Shown: positions 56,748-64,000 of the stretch, in pieces
Numbering within the stretch: position 1 is the stretch's first letter
How the letters are laid out: each line of letters opens with the position of its first letter
Source: CAZMZF01 sp964570765
GTDB lineage: Bacteria; Zixibacteria; MSB-5A5; RBG-16-43-9
DNA length: 64,000 nucleotides
Assembly (NCBI GenBank): GCA_964570765.1
Contig: CAZMZF010000003.1
Span: 62,001-126,000 of the forward strand
Direction: 5' to 3'
Notes under the pieces: generated by a model
Told to the model about the DNA's origin: nothing
Database searches by the model: none
The model's input: the letters and a program-made list of their open reading frames with translations, nothing else
Made by a program: the position numbers and the translations under genes

Positions 56748-56838
56748 GGAGTGCAAGAGCTTGCTCTTGCTTTTTCAAAGCATCAGCCTCAAGGTCAAAT
56801 TCGACCTCAAGGTCAAATTTGACAGGCTGATGCATTCC
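56748..56838. repeat. Composite palindromic element between mraY and murD
   Basis: Outer ends GGAGTGCA and TGCATTCC. Inside are GCAAGAGC-TT-GCTCTTGC and a GCATCAGCCT...AGGCTGATGC stem whose loop holds a direct duplication of ACCTCAAGGTCAAATT. Related to 22819-22865. Confidence 0.65.
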
Positions 56839-56862
56839 GATTTCATCCTTTGAACCTTTTTT

Positions 56863-57951
56863 TTATCTTATCTTTAACGTGCTTAACGTCAAAAGCGCAA
56901 ATATAGCTCCAGCTATCCAGAATCTAATCACCACCTTAGGCTCTTTCCAGCCTGAAAGCTCAAAATGATGATGAAGTGGTGTCATTTTAAAAATTCTTTT
57001 ACCTTTACTCCACTTAAAGTAACTCACCTGCAAAATGACTGAAAGAGCTTCTGCCACAAACACCCCTCCTACTATCACCAATAGTAACTCCTTCTTCACC
57101 ATTACAGCTATAATTCCTAATGAACCTCCTAAGGCTAAAGCTCCTGTATCTCCCATAAATACTTCTGCTGGATAAGAGTTAAACCATAAAAAGCCTAAAG
57201 CTGCCCCGATTAAAGTCCCGCAGAAAATGGTTAACTCACCACTTCCTTCTAAATAAGTTATACCTAAATATCTGGAGAAATCGGTTCTACCTGTGACATA
57301 GGCTATGCCGGCAAAGGCAATAGCGCATAGACCGGTCAAACCTATAGCTAACCCATCCAATCCGTCTGTTAAATTAACCGCATTGGAGGAACCGGTCAAA
57401 ACCAGCACAACAAAAGGGATATATAAAATCCCGAAGTCCAAGAAGTAGTTTTTAATGAACGGGATCTCAGTAGCAGTGTCGAAATTATGAGAGGGAGGGA
57501 AAAAATAAAGAAGAGCGCCTAAGATTAATCCTAAACTTATTTGCCCGACTAACTTTTTCCTACCCACCAACCCCTTAGGTTGATGCCTTATGGCTTTGAG
57601 ATAATCATCCATAAACCCGATCAACCCCATCCAGATAGTGGTTAAAAGTATCATTTGAATATAACGATTAGTAAGGTCAGCCCAAAGGGCAGTGGGTAGC
57701 ACAACTGAAAAAAGGATAATCAGTCCACCCATAGTTGGCGTCCCCTCCTTCGTCAGATGGGATGCTGGCCCCTCTGCCCTTATCTTCTCCTTAACCTGCT
57801 TCTCCTTCAGCTTGCGAATAAAATAAGGTCCTAGAATCAGACTCAATAAAAGTGCGGTAATAGTAGCATAGGCCGTGCGGAAGGTTATATATTTAAACAG
57901 ATTAAAAAAACTGATATTTTGACTCAAAGGATATAACAGGTGATAAAGCAT
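56863..57951 (-). CDS. mraY: Phospho-N-acetylmuramoyl-pentapeptide-transferase
   Basis: Makes lipid I by moving phospho-MurNAc-pentapeptide to undecaprenyl phosphate. The 362-residue protein has about ten transmembrane helices and all catalytic motifs: GFMDDYLK, NLTDGLDGL, FMGDTGAL and the HHHFELSGW histidine cluster. The KEGTPTMGG loop is also present. Confidence 0.97.
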   Translation of the reverse strand: MLYHLLYPLSQNISFFNLFKYITFRTAYATITALLLSLILGPYFIRKLKEKQVKEKIRAEGPASHLTKEGTPTMGGLIILFSVVLPTALWADLTNRYIQMILLTTIWMGLIGFMDDYLKAIRHQPKGLVGRKKLVGQISLGLILGALLYFFPPSHNFDTATEIPFIKNYFLDFGILYIPFVVLVLTGSSNAVNLTDGLDGLAIGLTGLCAIAFAGIAYVTGRTDFSRYLGITYLEGSGELTIFCGTLIGAALGFLWFNSYPAEVFMGDTGALALGGSLGIIAVMVKKELLLVIVGGVFVAEALSVILQVSYFKWSKGKRIFKMTPLHHHFELSGWKEPKVVIRFWIAGAIFALLTLSTLKIR

Positions 57952-57959
57952 TTTATTTT

Positions 57960-59390
57960 TTAATCCTGCGGACGGATCCGTAGGACCGGATATAGTTTTT
58001 TCAAATTATTTACTATCTCTTCCAATCCCATTTTCCTGGAACCTTTGAAAAGAATTAAGTCACCAGGTTTTATTATCTCTAAAAGATTTTCCAAAAGCCC
58101 TTTTTTATCCTGAAAAGAAAATATATTTTTCTTCTCAAAGCCTTTTTCTAAAGCCCCCTGAGCAATAGCTAAGGAAAGCTCTCCAAAGGTAAAAAGGTAA
58201 TCAATACCACATTCCTTTACTTTCTCCCCGATATTTTTGTGAAACTCAAAAGATTTTTCACCTAACTCCAGCATATCACCCAAGACCGCTATCTTTCTCC
58301 CATCTGTTTTAATCCCCCGTAGGGTCTCTAAAGCTTTTTCCATAGAGAAAGGATTAGCATTATAGGCATCATTTATGATTCTTATTCTATCTATCTCAGC
58401 CAATTCCATCCTCAGCTCAAACGGAGTATAATTTTCCAGGGCTTCTTTTATCTTTTCCTTTTCTACCCCCAAGATTGAACCTGCGGAGAATGCGGCTAAG
58501 GCATTATATAAATTATGCTTACCTAAAAGCTTAAGTTTAATCGGAATTGAGCTGTTAACCGAAAAAGAGAAAAAGCCATTACCGTTTCGCATAATCTTTT
58601 CCGCAATAAAATCGGCTTTTCTTTCCAGACCAAAGGTATAGACTTTCTTCTCCTCTTTTTTAGCTCTTTCAAAGAGATAGGGGTCATCTGCATTTAGAAT
58701 AGTTATCCCTTTTTCATCCATATTTTCTAAAAGCTCAAATTTTGCCCGAGCGATATTCTCTAAGCTTCCCATAAATTCTAAATGAGCTGGACCGATATTG
58801 GTGATCAGTCCAATATCCGGCTTCACCATTCTGGTAAGAATACCTATCTCCCCGGGTTGATTCATCCCCAATTCCAAAACTAAGACTTCAGTTGCTGGAG
58901 TAAGTTTTAGTAAAGTTAAGGGTACACCTATCTGGTTATTAAAGCTTTTCTCGGAGCGCAAAACTTTATATTTTTTTGATAGGATCTCTGCTATCATTTC
59001 CTTGGTAGTGGTCTTTCCATTCGTTCCGGTTATACCCACAACTTTGAGTTTGAACTTATCCCGATACCATTTAGCAATATCCTGCAGGGCAGTTCTGGTA
59101 TTTTCAACCAGGACTGCCCTTTTCTCTGAAGTGGAAGAGAAGGTCTGTCTTTCTTTCTCGGAAAATTTTTTTTCAGCTAAGATAACACAGGATACACCAT
59201 TATCCAGAGCATCTTTAACAAAATTATGCCCATCAAACCTCTCCCCTTTTACGGCAATAAAAAGATTCTGAGGCTCTACCTTCCTGGAATCAATAGAGAC
59301 TCCATTAATTTTAAAATCTTCTAAGGGTTTTTCAGGGAAAGGCTTACCCTTAACTATTTTTAAAAGCTCTTTATACCTTAGTTCTATCAT
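57960..59390 (-). CDS. murF: UDP-N-acetylmuramoyl-tripeptide--D-alanyl-D-alanine ligase
   Basis: Adds D-Ala-D-Ala to complete the UDP-MurNAc-pentapeptide. The 476 residues have VSIDSRKV (uridine site), GITGTNGKTTTKEM and INDAYNANPFSM. Its last ten or so codons (YPVLRIRPQD) are encoded by a palindromic repeat at 57963-57991, so the natural end has been replaced or extended by an inserted repeat. It overlaps the end of murE by 20 bases. Confidence 0.96.
   Translation of the reverse strand: MIELRYKELLKIVKGKPFPEKPLEDFKINGVSIDSRKVEPQNLFIAVKGERFDGHNFVKDALDNGVSCVILAEKKFSEKERQTFSSTSEKRAVLVENTRTALQDIAKWYRDKFKLKVVGITGTNGKTTTKEMIAEILSKKYKVLRSEKSFNNQIGVPLTLLKLTPATEVLVLELGMNQPGEIGILTRMVKPDIGLITNIGPAHLEFMGSLENIARAKFELLENMDEKGITILNADDPYLFERAKKEEKKVYTFGLERKADFIAEKIMRNGNGFFSFSVNSSIPIKLKLLGKHNLYNALAAFSAGSILGVEKEKIKEALENYTPFELRMELAEIDRIRIINDAYNANPFSMEKALETLRGIKTDGRKIAVLGDMLELGEKSFEFHKNIGEKVKECGIDYLFTFGELSLAIAQGALEKGFEKKNIFSFQDKKGLLENLLEIIKPGDLILFKGSRKMGLEEIVNNLKKLYPVLRIRPQD
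57963..57991. repeat. Palindromic repeat forming the 3' end of murF
   Basis: ATCCTGCGG-ACGGATCCGT-AGGACCGGAT. The 14-mer TCCTACGGATCCGT (minus strand) is identical to the core of the repeat at 38163. Confidence 0.7.
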
Positions 59391-60852
59391 AGACGTAGCC
59401 TAATCTTTTTAACTCTTCTTCTGCTATCTCTCTTTCATTAAAATAGAATTTCTCCTTACCAACAACCTGGTAATCCTCATGCCCTTTACCAGCCAAGACC
59501 ACCGTATCATCCTTTTCAGCTTTTCTTAACGCAGAAATTATCGCCTCTTTTCTATCCAGGATTACATCTACCTTAGACCTATCGATAACACCATTTAAGA
59601 TCTCCTGAATTATTTCTTCTGGATCCTCACTTCTGGGATTATCAGTTGTAAGGATAAGGTGATCTGAAAACTGACTTGCGGTTCTCCCCATAGGTCCTCT
59701 TTTGGTTCTATCCCGATCCCCTCCACATCCAAACACAAAGATTATCTTACCCTTAGTCATCTTTTTTAGAGTCTGCAGTAAATTTTCAAAAGCAAATGGA
59801 GTATGAGCATAATCGATTATCACTTTGAAACCCTGACCCAGATCTACTTGCTCTAATCTTCCTTTAATACCGGAGAAGTTCTCTAAACCTTTTTTGATCT
59901 TTTCTAGACTTGTTCCGGTGACAAAAGCAGAGGCTATTGAAGCTAACGCATTATAAATATTTACTTCACCCAAAACTTTTAGATCTATTTCTAAGTGTCC
60001 GGATGGGGTAGAAATGTCCAGCTTATAACCTGAATTGTATGGTAAAGAATTTTTAAAATGGAAATCAGCATTCTTATTTTTAAATGAATAAGTTACTCTC
60101 TTTGCTTTAGTTATCCGGTAAAAATATTCCCACTCCGGGTCATCAATATTTATAACAGCATAAGCATCCTCCTTCAAGCTCTGAAATAGAATCCCTTTAG
60201 CTTCTTTATATGATTTCATATCTTTATGAAAATCTAAATGCTCCGGGTTTAAGTTAGTAAAGACAGCTACATCGAAATCTATCATTTTAACCCTACCTAA
60301 AACTAAAGAATGGGAAGAAACCTCCATAGCCACTGAGCTAACCTTTTTTTTAAGCATCTCAGAAAACATCCTCTGTAGATCAAGTGATTCCGGGGTTGTA
60401 GTAAGAGCTTGAATCTTCTTTTCTCCTATGAAATGAGCTATGGTCCCGATTAAACCTGTTTTTTCCCCAGAATTTTCCCAGATAGATTTCAACATATAGG
60501 TGGTGGTGGTCTTACCATTTGTTCCGGTAATGCCAATAACTTTCATTTTATAAGAAGGGTTATCATTGTATAAAGCAGAAAGAAGGGCTAAAGCTTCTCT
60601 CGTATTTTTTACAATAACCTGGGCTTTTAAAGGATAGTTCCCTTTTCTCTCTAAGATACAGGCTATGGCTCCTTTTTTGATGGCTGAGTTAATATACTTA
60701 TGTCCATCCTGCTCAAAACCAGTGATAGCGAAAAACAGGTCATTTTTTTCTATTTTTCTGGAATCATATTCTAATTTATTTATATCACATTCAATATCAC
60801 CGTAAATCTCCTTTTGCGGCAGGGTATCTATAAGAGTCTTTAACTTAATCAT
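59371..60852 (-). CDS. murE: UDP-N-acetylmuramoyl-L-alanyl-D-glutamate--2,6-diaminopimelate ligase
   Basis: Adds the third residue of the stem peptide. The 493 residues contain GITGTNGKTTTTYML, NLNPEHLDFH and the substrate-selecting motif DNPR in TTDNPRSEDPEEI, which predicts meso-diaminopimelate rather than lysine. ATG 60852 overlaps the ftsI stop (ATGATTAA) and is the coupled start; a longer frame to 60891 lies inside ftsI. Confidence 0.97.
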   Translation of the reverse strand: MIKLKTLIDTLPQKEIYGDIECDINKLEYDSRKIEKNDLFFAITGFEQDGHKYINSAIKKGAIACILERKGNYPLKAQVIVKNTREALALLSALYNDNPSYKMKVIGITGTNGKTTTTYMLKSIWENSGEKTGLIGTIAHFIGEKKIQALTTTPESLDLQRMFSEMLKKKVSSVAMEVSSHSLVLGRVKMIDFDVAVFTNLNPEHLDFHKDMKSYKEAKGILFQSLKEDAYAVINIDDPEWEYFYRITKAKRVTYSFKNKNADFHFKNSLPYNSGYKLDISTPSGHLEIDLKVLGEVNIYNALASIASAFVTGTSLEKIKKGLENFSGIKGRLEQVDLGQGFKVIIDYAHTPFAFENLLQTLKKMTKGKIIFVFGCGGDRDRTKRGPMGRTASQFSDHLILTTDNPRSEDPEEIIQEILNGVIDRSKVDVILDRKEAIISALRKAEKDDTVVLAGKGHEDYQVVGKEKFYFNEREIAEEELKRLGYVYDRTKV

Positions 60853-62917
60853 CTGTTTTACACTCCAGAAAACAGGTTTCTCCTTGCACAAGTTTAGTTC
60901 CTGGTGAAGGTATCTGTTTTTTCACCTTACCACTCCCTTCTATTTTAAAGGGGATGGAATGAGAGCCAAGTAACTTTACTGCTTCTCTGACAGTAAACCC
61001 TGTCACTTTTGGCATAATTTTTATAGAACCATTCGTTTTGTTACATTCCGCAAGATTAAGCTCCGAATCTTGACCCGTAGGCGTTGCCTTTTCAATATAT
61101 GGAGGAACCTCTGACAAAGTTCTATTTAGATTTTTATCCCTGTTTATGTTATCTATAGGCTTCTGTTTGGATACAACTGCATAAGAGAACTCCACTCCTG
61201 AGGGTCCAACATTAGATTTTCCTCTCCCACTTTCAAAAACTATATTCTGACCTGGTATAATTTTCTCGGTAACCCTTTTAAAAGCTGGCGCCGCAGTTTG
61301 ACCGCCATAATGCAATCCTTTTGGAGAATCTAAAATTATAAGCCCGACAATTTGAGGATTTTCTGCTGGAAAGAACCCAACGAATGAAGCTATATATTTA
61401 TCTTTTTCATATCCTCGTGCACCAACTCTCGGCTTTTCAGCTGTGCCAGTCTTGCCAGCTATATCAACTCCTTCGATCTGGACTGTACTTGCTGTCCCCT
61501 CATTGACCACTCCCCTTAGGAAGTCTGTTAGAAGATATGATGTTTTAGGCTCTAACGCTTTTCTTATAACTGTAGGATGAAACTCCTGTATCGTTTTCCC
61601 CTCCTCATCCAGAATTGCTTTGACCACGTAAGGTTTTATTAAAAACCCGCCATTGGCAATGGCTGAATAAGCTCTTATAAGCTGCAGGGGAGTAATAGAG
61701 AATCCCTGCCCTATGGCAAAAGTTGCCAGGGTAATATTAGACCATTTTCCAGGAGCAGGTAAAATTCCCTGGGCTTCTCCAGGCAGGTCTATCCCGGTCT
61801 TCTCACCAAATCCTAATCTTTTAGCATAGTCAAAAAGTGATTCTTCTCCAACCTCCATTGCTACCTTTGTCATCCCGATGTTACTGGAGAAGACCACGCA
61901 CTCTTTAAAGGTAAGCCATCCATATTCATGAATATCATGGATAAACCTTTTCCCGATCTTAAATTTTCCCATCTCTGCAAAGATGCGGTCTTCAGGTTTT
62001 TTTATCCCTTTTTCCAGTGCGGCTGCGGCTGTAACTATTTTAAAAGTTGAGCCAGGCTCAAAATTATCACACACCACCTTATTTTTGACCCTCAGGTCAT
62101 TATATCTACCTTGAGAATTCTCTCTTGAAACATAAGCCATAGCTAAAATCTCCCCGGTATTTGGATTCATAAGGATACTTGAGCCTGCTTCCGATTTGGT
62201 AAGATCAACTGAATTCTTCAGTTCCTCTTCTAATTTTGCCTGAAGATCTAAATCGATAGTTAACACCAGGCTTTTCCCGCTCTGCGGATATACCAGTGGA
62301 TAATTTTTTATCTGATAGGAGTTTCCCCAGCCATCTTTTTGAAAAAGCCCCTCCCCATCTTTACCCTTAAGGATCTGGTCATATTGATATTCTATGCCAG
62401 CTAACCCTTTATTGTCTATGTCCACAAAACCTATAAGGTCCGAAGTTAAAGGAAAACAGGGATAACTTCTCTTGGTCTCTGCCTGGATATATACCCCTTT
62501 TAAATCCCAGCTTTTTATCTTTAAAGCCTCTTCTTCCTCACACTTCCTCTTAAGCCATGCAAATTTCTTTCCTTCCTGGTTAAAAGAGCTTCTTAATTGC
62601 TCATAAGTTTTGCCAGTTGAATTAGAGAATCTTCCTGCTACCAGATTCTTGTTAGAGATACTATCCGGCACCGCAAAAAACGACTCAGCTGGTAGATTAA
62701 AAGCTAAAAGCTTTAAATTCCGGTCATAGATCACCCCCCGTTTTGCTTCTAACTTTAATCGGACCTCCTGCTGCCTGGTGGCGATCTTCTGGATCTGTTT
62801 ACTTCTGAGCACCTGAAAATAAAAAAGACGCAAGAATATCACCAGCGTAAATAAAATAGTAAGAAGAAAAAGGATTGTGCTTCTTCTTTTAAGTTCTATC
62901 TTCTTCTTAGAGGTCAT
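60845..62917 (-). CDS. ftsI: Septal peptidoglycan transpeptidase (FtsI/PBP2x-like) with PASTA domain
   Basis: Class B penicillin-binding protein, 690 residues: membrane anchor (about 14-36), dimerisation domain, and a transpeptidase with active-site STFK (290-293), SSN (344-346) and KTGTA (489-493). A single PASTA domain closes the protein (about 628-688). PASTA tails are usual in Gram-positive and SpoVD-like PBPs and are less common in LPS bacteria. It overlaps ftsL by 11 bases and murE by 8. Confidence 0.95.
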   Translation of the reverse strand: MTSKKKIELKRRSTILFLLTILFTLVIFLRLFYFQVLRSKQIQKIATRQQEVRLKLEAKRGVIYDRNLKLLAFNLPAESFFAVPDSISNKNLVAGRFSNSTGKTYEQLRSSFNQEGKKFAWLKRKCEEEEALKIKSWDLKGVYIQAETKRSYPCFPLTSDLIGFVDIDNKGLAGIEYQYDQILKGKDGEGLFQKDGWGNSYQIKNYPLVYPQSGKSLVLTIDLDLQAKLEEELKNSVDLTKSEAGSSILMNPNTGEILAMAYVSRENSQGRYNDLRVKNKVVCDNFEPGSTFKIVTAAAALEKGIKKPEDRIFAEMGKFKIGKRFIHDIHEYGWLTFKECVVFSSNIGMTKVAMEVGEESLFDYAKRLGFGEKTGIDLPGEAQGILPAPGKWSNITLATFAIGQGFSITPLQLIRAYSAIANGGFLIKPYVVKAILDEEGKTIQEFHPTVIRKALEPKTSYLLTDFLRGVVNEGTASTVQIEGVDIAGKTGTAEKPRVGARGYEKDKYIASFVGFFPAENPQIVGLIILDSPKGLHYGGQTAAPAFKRVTEKIIPGQNIVFESGRGKSNVGPSGVEFSYAVVSKQKPIDNINRDKNLNRTLSEVPPYIEKATPTGQDSELNLAECNKTNGSIKIMPKVTGFTVREAVKLLGSHSIPFKIEGSGKVKKQIPSPGTKLVQGETCFLECKTDD

Positions 62918-63347
62918 GTTTTATCTCTTTAGCCTGTAACCCCTTCTTTTCGAAAGGGTATAGTTTTTCACCTAAGTTCCTGAGTCTTACCCAGATATTG
63001 CCCGGTAGAGATGATTGGTTAAACTGTTTCTCATCTACCAGGACGATCTGTTCCCTCGGAGGGTGGATAAGTCCAAACTCATTCTGAGCGATCTTCTCAA
63101 TCCTTTCAAAGGAGCTAAGCTCTGTTATTTCTAAGTTCAGATATTTATATTTTTTCTCTTCTTGAGCTAAAAGTAATTTTTGCTCTTCAATCTCCCTTAA
63201 AAGCTTTATAACCATAACCCTCTGCCAGACATAAAGGGTTGAAAAACCTATTAGCAGTAAAAGGATTAGAAAAAAGATTTTATGAGGATATTTTCTAATT
63301 CGTTTCTTATAGGTCTTGGGATGAAAAAAGAAATTTAGTTCTGACAA
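62907..63347 (-). CDS. FtsL/DivIC-like septum protein
   Basis: A 146-residue bitopic protein: basic cytoplasmic start, one transmembrane helix (about 23-42), a periplasmic coiled coil (LREIEEQKLLLAQEEKKYKYLNLEI region, about 55-85) and a short C-terminal FtsL-type tail (RIEKIAQNEFGLIHPPREQI). Sequence conservation of FtsL is low, but position between rsmH and ftsI and the layout support the call. Confidence 0.82.
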   Translation of the reverse strand: MSELNFFFHPKTYKKRIRKYPHKIFFLILLLLIGFSTLYVWQRVMVIKLLREIEEQKLLLAQEEKKYKYLNLEITELSSFERIEKIAQNEFGLIHPPREQIVLVDEKQFNQSSLPGNIWVRLRNLGEKLYPFEKKGLQAKEIKHDL

Positions 63348-63376
63348 AAGTCTCCTTTCTTTCCGCCTGAAGCGGA

Positions 63377-64000
63377 CTAAGCTATTTCCCCAGCCGCTCT
63401 GAGCTTGGCACTCCTTGCTCGCGGGTTTTCTCTTATCTCCTCTTTTTCCGGGATAACTGGTTTGCGGGTCAAAACTTGTAGAGTTTTCTTCCCTCCGCAG
63501 ACACAGACTGGAAAATCAGGAGGGCAACTACATCCTTTTGAAAGCTCATTGAATTTATTTTTGACCAGCCTATCCTCTAAAGAATGATAGGAGATCACAC
63601 AGATCCTGCCACCAGAGGAAAGAGCTTCGATTCCTTCTTTTAAACCCTTTTTCAATTCAGAAAGCTCCTGGTTGACTTCAATTCTCAGAGCTTGAAAGAT
63701 CCGGGAAAGGGTTTTAAGATCATACCTTGTTTTTAAGATACTCCTCACTATATCCTTTAATGCCTGAGTAGTTTCAATCCTTTTGACCCTTCTATTCTGC
63801 ACAATTGCCTGAGCTATCCTTTTAGAGAATCTCTCCTCCCCATATTCTTTAAAGATCTGGTTCAGTTTTTCAACCGGATATTCGTTCACCACTTCTTCTG
63901 CTTTTCTACCTTCGTTCAGGTCAAACCTCATATCTAATGGCCCCTTTGAAGAATAGCTAAAACCCCTTTCCGGGTCATCTAATTGATAGGAGGAAATTCC
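63377..64000 (-). CDS. rsmH: 16S rRNA (cytosine(1402)-N(4))-methyltransferase, 5' part beyond the window
   Basis: The C-terminal two thirds of RsmH/MraW; the frame is open to the right edge. Visible are LDDPERGFSY, GPLDMRFDLN, RICVISYHSLEDRLVKN and the C-terminal LTRKPVIPEKEEIRENPRARSAKLR block. It methylates C1402 in the 16S decoding centre. It opens the visible dcw cluster; mraZ, if present, lies outside. Confidence 0.95.
   Translation of the reverse strand, partial: GISSYQLDDPERGFSYSSKGPLDMRFDLNEGRKAEEVVNEYPVEKLNQIFKEYGEERFSKRIAQAIVQNRRVKRIETTQALKDIVRSILKTRYDLKTLSRIFQALRIEVNQELSELKKGLKEGIEALSSGGRICVISYHSLEDRLVKNKFNELSKGCSCPPDFPVCVCGGKKTLQVLTRKPVIPEKEEIRENPRARSAKLRAAGEIA

Overview
The window suggests an uncultured Gram-negative bacterium of moderate-to-low G+C. 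It carries lipid A and Kdo genes (lpxC-fabZ, lpxA, lpxB, lpxK, waaA), lolCD lipoprotein export, and a MurE with the DNPR motif expected for meso-diaminopimelate peptidoglycan. It also has a PEP-CTERM protein and, unusually for an LPS bacterium, the McsA-McsB-ClpC arginine-phosphorylation proteolysis set. The fused LpxC-FabZ, large Ser/Thr kinase-TPR receptors and class I two-subunit fumarase fit an FCB-type or neighbouring candidate phylum (for example Zixibacteria-like). That placement is inference; no tree was computed.

Layout. 1-3.4 kb (+): 3' end of an M16 peptidase, a DUF2892 protein, a DMT exporter and a cytidylate-kinase-like protein. 3.6-14.6 kb (-): a lipid A operon lpxC/fabZ, lpxA, Gfo/Idh oxidoreductase, lpxB, LPLAT, waaA, lpxK, then nadB and guaA. 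15.0-24.2 kb (-): elbB-fumA-fumB, a solitary rpmA, and lolC-lolD-mcsA-mcsB-clpC. 24.4-31.5 kb (-): lysS and two paralogous Ser/Thr kinases with TPR arrays. 31.5-38.1 kb: an accessory region with a PEP-CTERM gene behind a consensus sigma-54 promoter, adaA-adaB, a 298-bp duplication of the ada 5' end, an integron-type gene cassette (CPBP protease plus attC) inserted between a promoter and a DUF6326 gene, a small membrane protein and a secreted trypsin-like protease. 38.2-45.2 kb (-): one rRNA operon whose 16S-23S spacer holds tRNA-Ile, tRNA-Ala, two tRNA remnants and two protein genes (a methyltransferase and a GIY-YIG nuclease). 45.5-48.1 kb: a pentapeptide-repeat/channel-like membrane protein, an HNH-type protein and tRNA-Thr, -Phe and -Arg. 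48.4-64 kb (-): a division and cell wall (dcw) cluster rsmH-ftsL-ftsI-murE-murF-mraY-murD-ftsW-murG-murC-ftsQ-ftsA-ftsZ, lacking murB and open at the right edge.

Almost every intergenic gap carries short perfect or near-perfect palindromes of a few recurring families. Many end in CTACGAAA or begin with GTAG, some act as terminators, and one supplies the last codons of murF.

The most interesting spots are the gene-bearing rRNA spacer, with a GIY-YIG gene between 24-bp repeats of the tRNA-Ala 3' end; the attC-bearing cassette that separates DUF6326 from its probable promoter/operator; the sigma-54 promoter in front of the PEP-CTERM gene; and the palindromic repeat families. Starts were moved to internal codons where family length or a Shine-Dalgarno sequence supported it.
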